Assembly (NCBI GenBank): GCA_913775975.1
Contig: CAJYLQ010000037.1
Location: 1-64,000, forward strand
Reading direction: 5' to 3'
From: an uncultured Sphingomonas sp.
Lineage (GTDB): Bacteria > Pseudomonadota > Alphaproteobacteria > Sphingomonadales > Sphingomonadaceae
Length of the DNA: 64,000 nucleotides
How positions within the stretch are numbered: the stretch's first letter is position 1; each line of letters opens with the position of its first letter. The translations under genes were made by a program, and so were the position numbers. The notes beneath the pieces were generated by a model. It saw only the letters and a program-made list of their open reading frames with translations, did no database searches and was not told the origin of the DNA. This document shows positions 16,516 to 27,128 of the stretch, piece after piece.

Positions 16516-17547
16516 GTGAACAAGCCGCTGCTGGCGGCGCTGCGGGGCGAGCGTCAGGCCGTGCTGCCGGTATGGCTGATGCGGCAGGCGGGGCGATACC
16601 TGCCGGAGTATCGCGCGCTGCGGGCGGAGAAGGGGGGCTTCCTCGCCCTCGCCACCGATCCGGCGGCGGCGGCGGAGGTGACGCTGCAACCGATCCGCCG
16701 CTTCGGCTTCGACGGGGCGATCCTGTTCTCCGACATCCTGATGGTGCCGTGGGCGCTGGGACAGGATTTAAGCTTCGGCGCGGGGGAGGGGCCGCGCCTG
16801 GCCCCGCCGCTGGTCGATCATGCGCTGGCGGCGCTGGAACGGGCCCCAGAGCGGCTGGAGCCGGTCTATGAGACCGTCCGGCGCGTCGCGGCGGGTCTGC
16901 CGCCAGAAACCACCTTTCTGGGCTTTGCCGGCAGTCCCTGGACGGTCGCGACCTATATGGTGGCGGGGCAGGGGTCTAAGGATCAGGGCGAGACGCGGCG
17001 CTTCGCCTATCGCGATCCGAGCGCGTTCGGCGCGATCATCGATGCGATCGTGGCGATGACGGTCGACTATCTGGTCGCGCAGGCGGATGCCGGCGTGGAG
17101 GCGGTGCAGCTGTTCGACAGCTGGGCGGGATCGCTGAGCCCCGCGCAGTTCGAACGCTGGGTCATCGCGCCCAATGCGGCGATCGTCGCGGCCCTGCGCG
17201 CGCGGCGGCCGGACCTGACGATCATCGGCTTTCCGAAGGGGGCGGGGGGCAAGCTGCCCGCCTATGCCCGCGAGACGGGGGTCGACGCGATCGGGCTGGA
17301 CGAGACGGTCGATCCGGTCTGGGCGGATGGCGCGCTGCCGGCGGACATGCCGGTGCAGGGCAATCTCGATCCGCTGGCGCTGATCGCGGGCGCCGAGGAA
17401 CTGGACGCGGCGGTGGACCGTATCACCGCGGCGCTGGCCGGGCGGCCGCATGTGTTCAACCTGGGCCATGGCATCCTGCCCGACACGCCGATCGCGCATG
17501 TCGAGCGGTTGCTGGCGCGGATCAGAGGCAGGAGGGAAGGGGCATGA
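16516..17547 (+). CDS. hemE: Uroporphyrinogen decarboxylase
   Basis: 343 residues. PVWLMRQAGRYLPEYR contains the family's invariant substrate-binding segment; FSDILMVPWALGQD, GFAGSPWTVATYM and FDSWAGSLSP, and NLGHGILPDTP near the end, are all classic HemE motifs. It removes four carboxyl groups to make coproporphyrinogen III in haem synthesis. GTG 16516 is the first normal start after an upstream in-frame stop at 16489. It borders the proposed origin, and its stop overlaps hemJ (ATGA). Confidence 0.95.
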   Translation: MNKPLLAALRGERQAVLPVWLMRQAGRYLPEYRALRAEKGGFLALATDPAAAAEVTLQPIRRFGFDGAILFSDILMVPWALGQDLSFGAGEGPRLAPPLVDHALAALERAPERLEPVYETVRRVAAGLPPETTFLGFAGSPWTVATYMVAGQGSKDQGETRRFAYRDPSAFGAIIDAIVAMTVDYLVAQADAGVEAVQLFDSWAGSLSPAQFERWVIAPNAAIVAALRARRPDLTIIGFPKGAGGKLPAYARETGVDAIGLDETVDPVWADGALPADMPVQGNLDPLALIAGAEELDAAVDRITAALAGRPHVFNLGHGILPDTPIAHVERLLARIRGRREGA

Positions 17548-17996
17548 TCGAGATGCTGGGCGCCGCCTATCTGTGGATCGTCGCAGCGCATGTGATCTTC
17601 GTGATCTTCTGGATGGCGGGGCTGTTCATGCTGCCGCGCTATCTGGTCTATCATCAGGAGGCGCTGGCCGCCGGGCGGACCGACGAAGCCGCGCTGTGGG
17701 TGGAGCGCGAGGGCAAGATCCGCCACATCATCCTGACCCCGGCGATGATCGTCGTATGGGTGCTGGGGCTGACGCTGGCGACGGTGGGGCAGCATTGGGG
17801 CGCGGGGTGGCTGCACGCCAAGCTGCTGCTCGTCGTACTGCTGACCGGCTATCACGGCTGGGCGGTCGGCTATGCCAGGAAGCTGGCGGGAGGGCGGCCG
17901 ACGCTGTCGGGCAAGCAGCTGCGGATGCTGAACGAGGTGCCCGCGCTGGCCGCAACGCTGATCGTGGTGCTGGTGTTCGTGAAACCGATGGGGTGA
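17544..17996 (+). CDS. hemJ: Protoporphyrinogen IX oxidase HemJ (membrane)
   Basis: 150 residues with four predicted membrane helices. The N-terminal helix contains WIVAAHVIFVIFWMAGLFMLPRYL in the HemJ pattern (conserved His and Arg), with the conserved KLLLVVLLTGYHG and the RMLNEVPAL loop later. HemJ converts protoporphyrinogen IX to protoporphyrin IX. The ATG overlaps the hemE stop, so two haem steps are co-translated. Confidence 0.92.
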   Translation: MIEMLGAAYLWIVAAHVIFVIFWMAGLFMLPRYLVYHQEALAAGRTDEAALWVEREGKIRHIILTPAMIVVWVLGLTLATVGQHWGAGWLHAKLLLVVLLTGYHGWAVGYARKLAGGRPTLSGKQLRMLNEVPALAATLIVVLVFVKPMG

Positions 17997-18003
17997 TGTT
18001 CCG

Positions 18004-18028
18004 GCTCCTCCCCGGCGAGGGGAGGAGC
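18004..18028 (+). terminator. Hairpin downstream of hemJ
   Basis: GCTCCTCCCC, loop GGCGA, GGGGAGGAGC: a perfect 10-bp stem just after the hemJ stop. There is no T-run after it, so it may be a Rho-dependent end, an mRNA 3' stabiliser, or part of the 207-bp leader of rho. The remainder of 18029-18203 holds no gene. Confidence 0.5.
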
Positions 18029-18203
18029 GACGCCAGGGCAATCCCGGCTTGACGGCGCCCGCCCTCGCGCCTACCTCCCCGTCTCGCGTAGAGCGGCGTC
18101 CTGCCGATCCGCGTTTCCTCCCAGCTTCGGCGCGCTTCATGTGCGCGCCTCGACCCGCCGGTCCAAGCTTGATTTCCTGCCTGCCCAGCATTCGGACATA
18201 TCC

Positions 18204-19460
18204 ATGCACTTGAAAGATTTGAAGAAAAAGACCCCTGCCGAGCTGGTGCAGCTGGCCGAGGAACTGGGCGTCGAGAGTGCGTCCACGCTGCGCAAGCAGG
18301 ACCTGCTGTTCGCCATCCTGAAGGAGCAGGCGGAGCAGGGCGAGCAGATCATGGGGCTGGGCACGATCGAGGTGCTGCAGGACGGCTTCGGCTTCCTGCG
18401 GAGCCCCGAGGCCAATTATCTCGCCGGGCCGGACGATATCTACATCTCGCCCAATCAGGTGAGAAAGCACGGCCTGCGCACGGGCGACACGGTCGAGGGT
18501 GAGATCCGCGCGCCCAAGGACGGCGAGCGCTATTTCGCGCTGACGCGCCTGACCAGCGTCAATTTCGACGATCCCGATGCGGTGCGCCACCGCGTCAATT
18601 TCGACAACCTGACGCCGCTCTATCCCGAGCAGAAGCTGACGCTGGACCCGGCCGATCCGACGCAGAAGGACAAGTCGGCGCGCGTCATCGACATCGTCAG
18701 CCCGCAGGGCAAGGGGCAGCGCACGCTGATCGTCGCACCGCCGCGCGTCGGCAAGACGGTGATGTTGCAGAACATCGCCAAGGCGATCACCGACAATCAT
18801 CCCGAAGTGTTCCTGATCGTGCTGCTGATCGACGAGCGGCCGGAGGAAGTCACCGACATGCAGCGCTCGGTGCGCGGCGAGGTCGTGTCCTCGACCTTCG
18901 ACGAGCCGGCGCAGCGCCACGTCCAGGTCGCCGAGATGGTGATCGAGAAGGCGAAGCGGCTGGTCGAGCACAAGAAGGACGTGGTGATCCTGCTCGACTC
19001 GATCACGCGTCTGGGCCGCGCCTACAACACGGTCGTGCCCTCGTCGGGCAAGGTGCTGACCGGCGGTGTCGACGCCAATGCGCTGCAGCGGCCCAAGCGC
19101 TTCTTCGGCGCGGCGCGCAACATCGAGGAGGGCGGTTCGCTCTCGATCATCGCCACCGCGCTGATCGATACGGGCAGCCGCATGGACGAGGTGATCTTCG
19201 AGGAGTTCAAGGGCACCGGCAACTCCGAGATCGTGCTGGACCGGAAGGTGGCGGACAAGCGCATCTTCCCGGCATTGGACGTCGGCAAGTCGGGCACCCG
19301 CAAGGAGGAACTGCTGGTCCAGAAGGACAAGCTGTCCAAGATGTGGGTCCTGCGCCGCATCCTGATGCAGATGGGCACGATCGATTCGATGGAATTCCTG
19401 CTCGACAAGATGAAGAATTCGAAGACCAACGAGGACTTCTTCGACAGCATGAACCAGTGA
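18204..19460 (+). CDS. rho: Transcription termination factor Rho
   Basis: 418 residues: N-terminal Rho domain ([22 protein letters not shown]), cold-shock-like RNA-binding domain ([32 protein letters not shown]), then the hexameric RecA-type motor with Walker [10 protein letters not shown], Walker [17 protein letters not shown] and the Q/R loops ([20 protein letters not shown]). ATG 18204 gives the standard N-terminus; the frame also extends upstream to 18141. A long leader (207 bp after hemJ) is compatible with Rho autoregulation. Confidence 0.96.
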   Translation: MHLKDLKKKTPAELVQLAEELGVESASTLRKQDLLFAILKEQAEQGEQIMGLGTIEVLQDGFGFLRSPEANYLAGPDDIYISPNQVRKHGLRTGDTVEGEIRAPKDGERYFALTRLTSVNFDDPDAVRHRVNFDNLTPLYPEQKLTLDPADPTQKDKSARVIDIVSPQGKGQRTLIVAPPRVGKTVMLQNIAKAITDNHPEVFLIVLLIDERPEEVTDMQRSVRGEVVSSTFDEPAQRHVQVAEMVIEKAKRLVEHKKDVVILLDSITRLGRAYNTVVPSSGKVLTGGVDANALQRPKRFFGAARNIEEGGSLSIIATALIDTGSRMDEVIFEEFKGTGNSEIVLDRKVADKRIFPALDVGKSGTRKEELLVQKDKLSKMWVLRRILMQMGTIDSMEFLLDKMKNSKTNEDFFDSMNQ

Positions 19461-19696
19461 CGAGCGGCGGCAAGCCGCCGCTCGTCCGGCCGGCGGGCGC
19501 CAGCCCGTCCGACGTCATGGGCTTTGCCCATGACGCCCCGGAAACGCCTCCCACAGCTGCGAACGACGACCGTGCGGCCCGAGAGGCCCTGATCCGCGAG
19601 ATCGCCCGTCAGGCGGCCTCCCGCCGCGCCGCAGACGCCGTGCAGCGGCGCGGCAAGGAATGCCCCATCCAGCGACCGATGCGGGATCGCTGGTAA
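19457..19696 (+). CDS. Small hypothetical protein downstream of rho (doubtful)
   Basis: A 79-residue frame starting at GTG 19457, which overlaps the rho stop (GTGA), or 59 residues from ATG 19517. The second half ([32 protein letters not shown]) looks like a charged amphipathic helix, then [14 protein letters not shown]. However, its first part is made of two strong hairpins (19459-19486 and 19514-19534), which argues that at least that part is untranslated. No known family is recognised. Confidence 0.4.
   Translation: MTSGGKPPLVRPAGASPSDVMGFAHDAPETPPTAANDDRAAREALIREIARQAASRRAADAVQRRGKECPIQRPMRDRW
19459..19486 (+). terminator. Strong hairpin immediately after the rho stop
   Basis: GACGAGCGGCGG, loop CAAG, CCGCCGCTCGTC: a perfect 12-bp GC stem with a tetraloop, beginning inside the rho stop codon. 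No T-run follows. It probably marks the rho mRNA 3' end. Confidence 0.55.
19514..19534 (+). terminator. Second hairpin downstream of rho
   Basis: GTCATGGGC, loop TTT, GCCCATGAC: a perfect 9-bp stem with a 3-base loop. No T-run follows. Confidence 0.45.
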
Positions 19697-19745
19697 GACG
19701 CAATCGTTGGGCTAGATAGCGACAGGACACGCGCGGGATGCCGGC

Positions 19746-20501
19746 GTGTCCGCCATCCGGGAGCTCTTCGACTTGTCCATCCTATCCATGCTGGCCGCCG
19801 CAGGCGCGGCCGCCGGATCCGTTGCGGGGCCGGGGTCCCCGGCCGAGATCTGGCAGCATATCCTGAATGACTTTTCCAACCTGACCGAGCCCGCCGCGCT
19901 GGCCGCGTTCGGATCGGTGCTGATGATCGACCTGGTGCTGGCGGGCGACAACGCGATCGTCGTCGGCGCGCTGGCGGCGGGCCTGCCGTCCGACCAGCGC
20001 AAGAAGGTGATCCTGATCGGCATCGGCGCGGCGCTGGTGCTGCGCATCGCGTTCGCGCTGATCGTGACGTGGCTAATGGGGATCGTCGGCCTGATCTTCG
20101 CCGGCGGGTTGCTGCTATTGTGGGTCAGCTGGAAGTTCTGGCGCGAGATTCGTGCGGGCGGCCATGGCCCCGACGAGGTGGAGGCGACCGGCGTCAAGCG
20201 CGCGCGCAGTTTCGCGGCGGCGGCCTGGGCGGTCGCGGTGGCGGACGTGTCGATGAGCCTCGACAACGTGCTGGCGGTCGCGGGCGCGGCGCGCGAGCAT
20301 CCGGGGATCCTGGTCGTCGGACTGCTGCTGTCGGTCGCGCTGATGGGGTTGGCGGCGAACTTCATCGCGCGGATCATCGATCGCTATCGCTGGATCGCCT
20401 ATATCGGCCTGGCGGTGATCCTGTTCGTCGCGGTGCGCATGATCTACGAAGGGTGGGTCGGCACCGACGACACGCTGGGGATCGTCAGCCTGCTTCGATA
20501 A
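19746..20501 (+). CDS. TerC family integral membrane protein
   Basis: 251 residues with about seven membrane helices. Two acidic signatures, LMIDLVLAGDNAIVVG and ADVSMSLDNVLAVAG, are the repeated metal-binding motifs of TerC/YjbE proteins, a family linked to manganese export and tellurite resistance. The start is uncertain: GTG 19746 has no clear ribosome site, and ATG 19788 (14 residues later) is in frame. Substrate is not shown by sequence. Confidence 0.87.
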   Translation: MSAIRELFDLSILSMLAAAGAAAGSVAGPGSPAEIWQHILNDFSNLTEPAALAAFGSVLMIDLVLAGDNAIVVGALAAGLPSDQRKKVILIGIGAALVLRIAFALIVTWLMGIVGLIFAGGLLLLWVSWKFWREIRAGGHGPDEVEATGVKRARSFAAAAWAVAVADVSMSLDNVLAVAGAAREHPGILVVGLLLSVALMGLAANFIARIIDRYRWIAYIGLAVILFVAVRMIYEGWVGTDDTLGIVSLLR

Positions 20502-20563
20502 GCGCGGGGTGACCGTGGGGCAGGGGGCTCGCCATCCGATGGGTGGCGGGCCCCCTGTCGCAT

Positions 20564-21268
20564 TCAGCCGAGATGTTCGGCGAAGAAGGCGGCGGTCCGC
20601 TGATCGGCGAGGGTGGCGGATTCCTCCGACCGGCGTTCGCCGAATTCGGTCGCGAAGCCGTGATCCTCGCCCGGATAGTCGTGCAGCGTCACGCGCGGGT
20701 GATCGTCGAGGCCCGCGTGCATCCGGGCCTGCGCGTCCTTGTCGACAAAGTGATCCTCCTGCGGGATGTGAAGCATCACCGGCCGGGCGATCGCATGCTT
20801 TTCGCCGAGCAGGCCGTCGATGCCGACGCCGTAATAGCCGACGGCGGCATCCACGTCCGTCCGCGCGGCGGTCATGAAGGCGAGGCGACCGCCCAGGCAA
20901 TAGCCGACCACGCCGACCTTGGCGTCCTTGCCATCGAGCAGCTCGCGGGCCTTGCGGATCGTCGCCTCGATATCGCGGATCGCGGCGTCCTGATCCAGCT
21001 GGGGCATCAGCTCAAGCGCCTTCTGCATTTCATGCGGGACGTCCGGGTCCAGCTCCACACCGGCGGCGAAGCGCCAGAAGAGGTCGGGGGCGAGGGCGAG
21101 GTAGCCCGCCTCCGCCAGCGTATCGCACTTGCGCCGGATGCCGGCGTTCACCCCGAAAATCTCCTGGATCACGATGATCGCGGCGCGCGGCGTCCCCTCG
21201 GGCTGGGCGCGGTAGGTGGCGAAACGGCCGTCACCGTCTAGCGTGTCGATCTGGATCGTATCGGTCAT
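20564..21268 (-). CDS. Dienelactone hydrolase family protein
   Basis: 234-residue alpha/beta hydrolase. The nucleophile is Cys124 in GYCLGGR (Cys rather than Ser, as in dienelactone hydrolases), with Asp172 in PQEDHF and His203 in GEDHGF completing the triad. The family hydrolyses dienelactones or related esters; the real substrate is unknown. ATG 21268 is chosen because the conserved fold starts there; upstream codons are rich in unlikely residues. Convergent with the TerC gene. Confidence 0.88.
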   Translation of the reverse strand: MTDTIQIDTLDGDGRFATYRAQPEGTPRAAIIVIQEIFGVNAGIRRKCDTLAEAGYLALAPDLFWRFAAGVELDPDVPHEMQKALELMPQLDQDAAIRDIEATIRKARELLDGKDAKVGVVGYCLGGRLAFMTAARTDVDAAVGYYGVGIDGLLGEKHAIARPVMLHIPQEDHFVDKDAQARMHAGLDDHPRVTLHDYPGEDHGFATEFGERRSEESATLADQRTAAFFAEHLG

Positions 21269-21359
21269 GCAAGGCATCCCTTTGTGAGCACAGGTGCCAG
21301 ACGGATAAGCCGCCGCTATGTTGCACGACAATGACCGGCAAAACGAAGGACTGGGCGGC

Positions 21360-21593
21360 ATGAAGGTGACGATCGAGATTGACTGCACGCCCGAAGAGGC
21401 ACGGCGCGCGATGGGGATGCCCGACCTGACGCCGATCCACGAACGCTATGTCCAGATCACGCAGGAGGCGATGGACGGCAATGTCCGGCCGGAGATGCTG
21501 GAGGCGATGATGAAGAGCTGGGCGCCGATGGGCGAGGCGGGCATGAACTTCTGGCGGCATCTGATGGACGGGACGGGCAAGGCGGGCAAGTGA
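21360..21593 (+). CDS. DUF6489 family protein
   Basis: 77-residue acidic protein (MKVTIEIDCTPEEARRAMGMPDLTPIHE..., continuing with a WAPMGEAGMNFWRHLM segment) that I recognise as the small sphingomonad family DUF6489 usually found directly upstream of mnmE. AAGGA lies 9 bases before ATG 21360. Its stop overlaps the mnmE GTG by 4 bp, so it is co-translated with mnmE. Function unknown. Confidence 0.8.
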   Translation: MKVTIEIDCTPEEARRAMGMPDLTPIHERYVQITQEAMDGNVRPEMLEAMMKSWAPMGEAGMNFWRHLMDGTGKAGK

Positions 21594-22870
21594 CCGATAC
21601 GATCTTCGCCGTATCGAGCGGCCGCCCCCCCGCCGCAATCGCGGTGATCCGGGTGAGCGGGCCGGGCGCGATGGCGGCGGGGACCGCGCTGGCGGGGACG
21701 CTGCCGCCAGTGCGCGCGGCGCGGGTGCGCGTGCTTCGCGATGGCGCGGGGGCGGTGCTGGACCGCGCGCTCGTCATCGCCTTTCCGGGGCCGGCGACGG
21801 CGACGGGCGAGGATCTGGTCGAGCTGCATTGCCATGGCGGCCGCGCGATCGTGGCGGCAGTGGAGCGGGCGCTTGCGGCTCTGCCCGGGTGCCGGCGGGC
21901 GGAGCCCGGCGAGTTCACCCGCCGCGCGCTTGCGAATGGCCGCATCGACCTGACCGAAGCGGAGGGGTTGGCCGACCTGCTGGAGGCGGAGACGGAGGCG
22001 CAGCGCGTCGCGGCGCTGGGCGCGGCGGAGGGGCGGATCAGCCGGCAGGTCGCGGCATGGCTGGACACGGTGGCGATCCTGTCCGCCCGGATCGAGGCGA
22101 TGCTCGATCATGACGACGAGGACGACGTCGTCGGTGGTGCAGACGAGGTCGCCGGTATTGCGGGGGAGGCGGCTGCACTAGGCCGCGCGATCGCCATGGC
22201 GGCGGACGGGCCGCCGATCGAGCGACTGCGCGACGGGCTGCGCGTGGTGATCGCTGGACCGCCGAATGCGGGCAAGTCGACGCTGCTCAACCTAATGAGC
22301 GAGCGCGATGCGGCGATCGTGTCGCCGATAGCCGGGACGACGCGCGATCGGATCGAGGCTTCGGTGACGCGGGGCGGGGTCGCCTATATCCTGCTCGATA
22401 CCGCCGGGCTGACCGAAACCGAGGACCGGATCGAGGCCATCGGGGTGGAGCGCGCGGCGGCGGCGATGGCGGCGGCGGACCTGCTGCTGTGGCTGGGGGA
22501 TGAGGCGCCGCCGCGTGCGGACGCGATCTGGGTTCATGCGCGGGCCGATCTGCCGGGTCGGGAGGCGCTACCCGCCGGTCGGGATGTTGCGGTGCGACAG
22601 GATCAGCCTGCAGCGATCGGTGCCCTTTGGAATCTGGTAGGGGAGAGGGCATCGAACCTGCTGCCGAGGGTGGACGCTTTGCCGCTCCGCGTGCGGCACC
22701 GGGCGTTATGCAGCGACGCTGCACGATGGTTGCAGGCCGGGGGGGATGACCCATTGCTGCTGGGGGAGCACTTGCGCCAAGCTCGCCGGGCACTCGCCGC
22801 GATCACAGGGGCGGACACTACCGAGGTGATGCTCGACGCATTGTTCGGCCGCTTTTGCCTCGGCAAGTGA
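21590..22870 (+). CDS. mnmE: tRNA uridine-5-carboxymethylaminomethyl modification GTPase MnmE
   Basis: 426 residues. N-terminal formyl-THF-binding domain ([22 protein letters not shown]), helical domain, and an inserted G domain with G1 GPPNAGKST (223-231), G2 GTTRD (249-253) and G3 DTAG (270-273). The G4 position, normally NKxD, reads VHARAD (315-320), a divergence worth noting. The C-terminus is FCLGK in place of the usual FCIGK. With MnmG it modifies the wobble uridine of certain tRNAs. The GTG start overlaps the DUF6489 gene. Confidence 0.94.
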   Translation: MTDTIFAVSSGRPPAAIAVIRVSGPGAMAAGTALAGTLPPVRAARVRVLRDGAGAVLDRALVIAFPGPATATGEDLVELHCHGGRAIVAAVERALAALPGCRRAEPGEFTRRALANGRIDLTEAEGLADLLEAETEAQRVAALGAAEGRISRQVAAWLDTVAILSARIEAMLDHDDEDDVVGGADEVAGIAGEAAALGRAIAMAADGPPIERLRDGLRVVIAGPPNAGKSTLLNLMSERDAAIVSPIAGTTRDRIEASVTRGGVAYILLDTAGLTETEDRIEAIGVERAAAAMAAADLLLWLGDEAPPRADAIWVHARADLPGREALPAGRDVAVRQDQPAAIGALWNLVGERASNLLPRVDALPLRVRHRALCSDAARWLQAGGDDPLLLGEHLRQARRALAAITGADTTEVMLDALFGRFCLGK

Positions 22871-22886
22871 TGTTCCACGTGGAACC
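22871..22886. promoter_or_regulatory. parS site between mnmE and mnmG
   Basis: TGTTCCACGTGGAACC contains the perfect 14-bp palindrome GTTCCACGTGGAAC, a chromosomal ParB-binding site (consensus TGTTTCACGTGAAACA). It lies about 6.5 kb from the proposed origin and 3.3 kb before parB. Confidence 0.88.
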
Positions 22887-22925
22887 TTTTTGACCCCACC
22901 GCGCGGCTCGGCTACGCGGGGGAAC

Positions 22926-24761
22926 ATGGCAGATATTGTGGTGATCGGCGGTGGTCACGCCGGGGTCGAGGCCGCCATGGCGGCGGCGCGGCGGGGCGCG
23001 AGCGTCGCGCTGGTGACGTTCGAAGCCGCCAATCTGGGCGTTATGTCGTGCAATCCCTCGATCGGTGGATTGGGCAAGGGGCATATCGTCCGAGAGATCG
23101 ATGCGCTCGACGGGGTGATGGCGCGCGCGGCGGACGCGGCGGCGATCCATCACCGGATGCTCAATCGCAGCAAGGGGACGGCGGTGCAGGGGCCGCGTAT
23201 CCAGGCGGATCGGCGGCTCTATGCAGCGGCGGTGCGCGCGATCGTCGGGCGGGAGCCGCGCGTCACGGTCATCGAGGGCGAGGTCGCCGATCTGATCGTG
23301 GACGTTGGCGCGGTGGCGGGTGTCGTGTTGACTGACGGCCGGCGGGTGCCTGCGCGCGCCGTGGTGATCGCGACGGGGACCTTCCTTGGTGGCCGGATGT
23401 TCCGGGGTAGTTGGCGGGGCGAGGGGGGCCGCGTGGACGAGCGGGCGGCGGGACCGCTGGCGGCGCGGCTTCGCGACCTCGCGCTACCGATGGCGCGGCT
23501 GAAGACGGGGACCCCGCCTCGACTGGACGGGCGGACCATCGCCTGGGACCGGCTGGAGGCGCAGCCTTCGGATGCGGAGGACTGGACGATGTCCGCGATG
23601 ACGCGCGGCCGGCAGGTGCCGCAGGTCGCCTGCGCGATCACGCGCACGGTCGCGGCGACGCATGAAATCATCCGCCAGGCGATCCCGGAATCGCCGCTTT
23701 TCTCCGGCGCGATCGAGGGGGCGGGGCCGCGCTATTGCCCGTCGATCGAGGACAAGATCCACCGCTTCGGCGATCGCGATGGGCATCAGATCTTCCTGGA
23801 GCCGGAGGGGCTGGACGATCCCATCGTCTACCCGAACGGCCTGTCGACCTCGATCGGGGAGGCGGGGCAGGCGGCGATGATCGCCTCGATCCCGGGGCTG
23901 GAAGAGGCGCGGATCACGGTTCCGGGTTATGCCGTGGAATATGACCATATCGATCCGCGCGCCTTGACGGCGACGCTGGCGATGGCGGCGCTGCCGGGGC
24001 TGTTCTGTGCAGGGCAGATCAATGGCACGACCGGCTATGAAGAGGCGGCGGGGCAGGGGCTGGTCGCGGGGCTGAACGCCGCTGCGCATGCGCTGGATGT
24101 GGCACCAGTGATCCTCGACCGTGCGTCGAGCTATCTGGGCGTTATGATCGACGATCTCGTCCTGCAAGGCGTGACCGAACCCTATCGGATGCTGACCGCG
24201 CGGGCGGAGTTCCGACTGTCGCTTCGGGCCGATAATGCGGAGACGCGGTTGGGGCCGATCGGGATGGCAGCCGGATGCCTGTCGGTAGAGCGGGCAGCGC
24301 ATCAGGCGGCGCGGCAGGCAGCGCGGGAGACGCTGATGGAGCGGCTGTCGGTTCCGCGATCGGCGGCGGCGGTGCAGGCCGCGGGGGGCGTGGTCAGCCA
24401 GGACGGAACGCGGCAATCGGCCTTTGCCTGGTTGCGCTTTGCCGGGGTCGAGCCGGATCGACTGGTGCCGGGTGCCACCGACGGTATCGGTCCGGCAGTC
24501 GTCGCCGAGGTGATCGAGGATGCTCGCTACGCCCCCTATCTGGAGCGGCAAGCGGCGGAGGTCGCGCAGCTGCGCGCGGATGAGGAGATGCTGTTGCCCG
24601 ATACGATCGATTATGCGGCGATCCCTGGTCTGTCGAACGAGATGGTTTCGCGACTGTCGGCCAGCCGGCCACGCTCGCTGGCGGCGGCGGCGCGAGTGCG
24701 CGGGGTGACGCCGGCGGCGCTGTCGGCGGTGTTGTTGCACACGAAGCGGTTGGCGGCATGA
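22926..24761 (+). CDS. mnmG: tRNA uridine-5-carboxymethylaminomethyl modification enzyme MnmG
   Basis: 611-residue FAD enzyme: dinucleotide motif [20 protein letters not shown] at the N-terminus, [59 protein letters not shown] and [17 protein letters not shown], all diagnostic. It works with MnmE on wobble uridines (tRNA U34). ATG 22926 is used because the family begins a few residues before the FAD motif. The stop overlaps the rsmG start by 4 bp. Confidence 0.96.
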   Translation: MADIVVIGGGHAGVEAAMAAARRGASVALVTFEAANLGVMSCNPSIGGLGKGHIVREIDALDGVMARAADAAAIHHRMLNRSKGTAVQGPRIQADRRLYAAAVRAIVGREPRVTVIEGEVADLIVDVGAVAGVVLTDGRRVPARAVVIATGTFLGGRMFRGSWRGEGGRVDERAAGPLAARLRDLALPMARLKTGTPPRLDGRTIAWDRLEAQPSDAEDWTMSAMTRGRQVPQVACAITRTVAATHEIIRQAIPESPLFSGAIEGAGPRYCPSIEDKIHRFGDRDGHQIFLEPEGLDDPIVYPNGLSTSIGEAGQAAMIASIPGLEEARITVPGYAVEYDHIDPRALTATLAMAALPGLFCAGQINGTTGYEEAAGQGLVAGLNAAAHALDVAPVILDRASSYLGVMIDDLVLQGVTEPYRMLTARAEFRLSLRADNAETRLGPIGMAAGCLSVERAAHQAARQAARETLMERLSVPRSAAAVQAAGGVVSQDGTRQSAFAWLRFAGVEPDRLVPGATDGIGPAVVAEVIEDARYAPYLERQAAEVAQLRADEEMLLPDTIDYAAIPGLSNEMVSRLSASRPRSLAAAARVRGVTPAALSAVLLHTKRLAA

Positions 24762-25359
24762 CCGAGGACGAGGCACGTAATTGGGTCGCGGCACGGGTCG
24801 AGGCTCCTGCCTTCGCGCGGATGGAGCGGTTCGTGGCGGCGGTCGTTGCGGAGAATGAGCGGCAGAACCTGATCTCTCCAGCCACCGTCCCGCACGTGTG
24901 GAGCCGGCATGTGGTGGATTCGCTGCAACTGCTGCCGCTCGGTCGGGGTGAGGGGGCGTGGCTGGATATCGGGACGGGTGGCGGCTTCCCCGGCATGGTG
25001 CTGGCGATCGCCGGGGCGGTGCCGATCCTGATGGTCGAACCCCGGCGGAAACGCGCGACGTTCCTGGCGGACTGCGTCGCCGATCTGGGGATCGCTGGGG
25101 CAGAGGTAGCCTCTCGCAAGGTAGAGCAGGTGACGTGGCAGGCGGCGACGATCACCGCGCGCGCAGTGGCATCGATCGAAAAGCTTTTGCTTGCGGCGGC
25201 GCATTGCGCCACAAGCGAGACACGCTGGTTGCTTCCGCGCGGATCGGTCGATGCGGCCGAGGTGGGGGCGCTTGCAACCCGTCATCAGCTGGTGTTTCAC
25301 GTGGAACAAAGCCTCACGCAAAGCGACTCGGCCATCCTCGTTCTGGAGGGGCGCGGCCG

Positions 25360-25363
<4 letters not shown>
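24758..25363 (+). CDS. rsmG: 16S rRNA (guanine527-N7)-methyltransferase RsmG
   Basis: 201 residues with the RsmG signature [26 protein letters not shown] and [11 protein letters not shown] and the SAM motif [17 protein letters not shown]. It methylates G527 of 16S rRNA. Its 3' end carries a parS site inside the coding sequence, and its stop overlaps the parA GTG by 4 bp, so mnmG-rsmG-parA-parB form one tightly packed operon. Confidence 0.95.
25293..25308. promoter_or_regulatory. parS site inside rsmG
   Basis: TGTTTCACGTGGAACA, a near-perfect palindrome matching the parS consensus at 15 of 16 positions or better. It lies within the rsmG coding region, 52 bp before parA and about 8.9 kb from the proposed origin. 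Confidence 0.9.
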
Positions 25364-26138
<775 letters not shown>

Positions 26139-26142
<4 letters not shown>

Positions 26143-27050
26143 CCGATCTGGGGCGGCGACCGCGCGGCGGTCTGGGGCGCGGACTGAACGCGCTGCTGGG
26201 AGAAATGGCGCGCGAGGCGCCGGTGAGCCCTGACGCGCCGCAGCCATCGGGCGTGCGGATGCTGCCTGTCAGCGCGATGGCGCCGCACCCGGATCAGCCC
26301 CGCCGCCATTTCGACGAGGCGATGCTGGAGGAGCTGGCGGGCTCCATCGCGACGCGGGGGCTGATCCAGCCGATCGTCGTCCGGCCGCATGGTCATCAAT
26401 ATCAGATCGTCGCGGGAGAGCGCCGCTGGCGCGCGGCGCAGCGGGCCAAGCTGGCCGAGGTGCCCGTCGTTGTCCGCGACCTGTCGGACAGCGAGACGCT
26501 GGAAATCGCGCTGGTCGAGAATATCCAGCGCCAGGATCTGAACGCGATCGAAGAGGCGCAGGCGTATCAGCGGCTGGCCGGCGAATATGGCCATACGCAG
26601 GATGCGCTGGCGAAGATCGTCCACAAATCGCGCAGCCACGTCGCCAACCTGTTGCGGCTGCTGGAACTGCCCGATCCGGTGCAGGCACAGGTGATCGACG
26701 GTCGCCTGTCGATGGGCCATGCGCGGGCGCTGTTGGGTGCGCCCGATGTGGAGGGGCTGGCCGATCAGGTCGTTTCGCGTGGGCTGTCGGTGCGCGAGAC
26801 GGAGAAGCTGGCGCGCGAGACGAAGGCACCGCGCCGCGATCCCACCCCGCCGCGTGGCGGCCGGGCAACGGGAGGCCCGTCGCACGAGGGCGACGCGGAT
26901 ATCGCGGCGCTGACGCAGCAACTCGCCGATCTGCTGGGTGTGTCTGTGACAATTCAGCATGGGGAGAAGGGCGGTACGCTGGCACTGGGCTATGCGACGC
27001 TCGATCAGCTCGACATGCTGTGCCAGCGGCTGACGGGAGAGGGGATTTAG
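26139..27050 (+). CDS. parB: Chromosome partitioning protein ParB
   Basis: 303 residues: LGRGLNALLGE at the start, the CTPase/ParB domain with NPYQPR-like PHPDQPRRHFDE, GERRWRAAQRAKLAEVPVVVRD and ENIQRQDLNAIEEAQAYQRL, a central HTH (TQDALAKIVHKSRSHVANLLRLL) that binds parS, and a C-terminal dimerisation domain. ATG overlaps the parA stop (ATGA). Confidence 0.96.
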
Positions 27051-27128
27051 GCGGGGGCGACGCCGGAATGATCGCGGCGCGGCCCTCACGCTCAAATGGC
27101 GGAGGATCAGTTGCGGACCGTGGCGATC

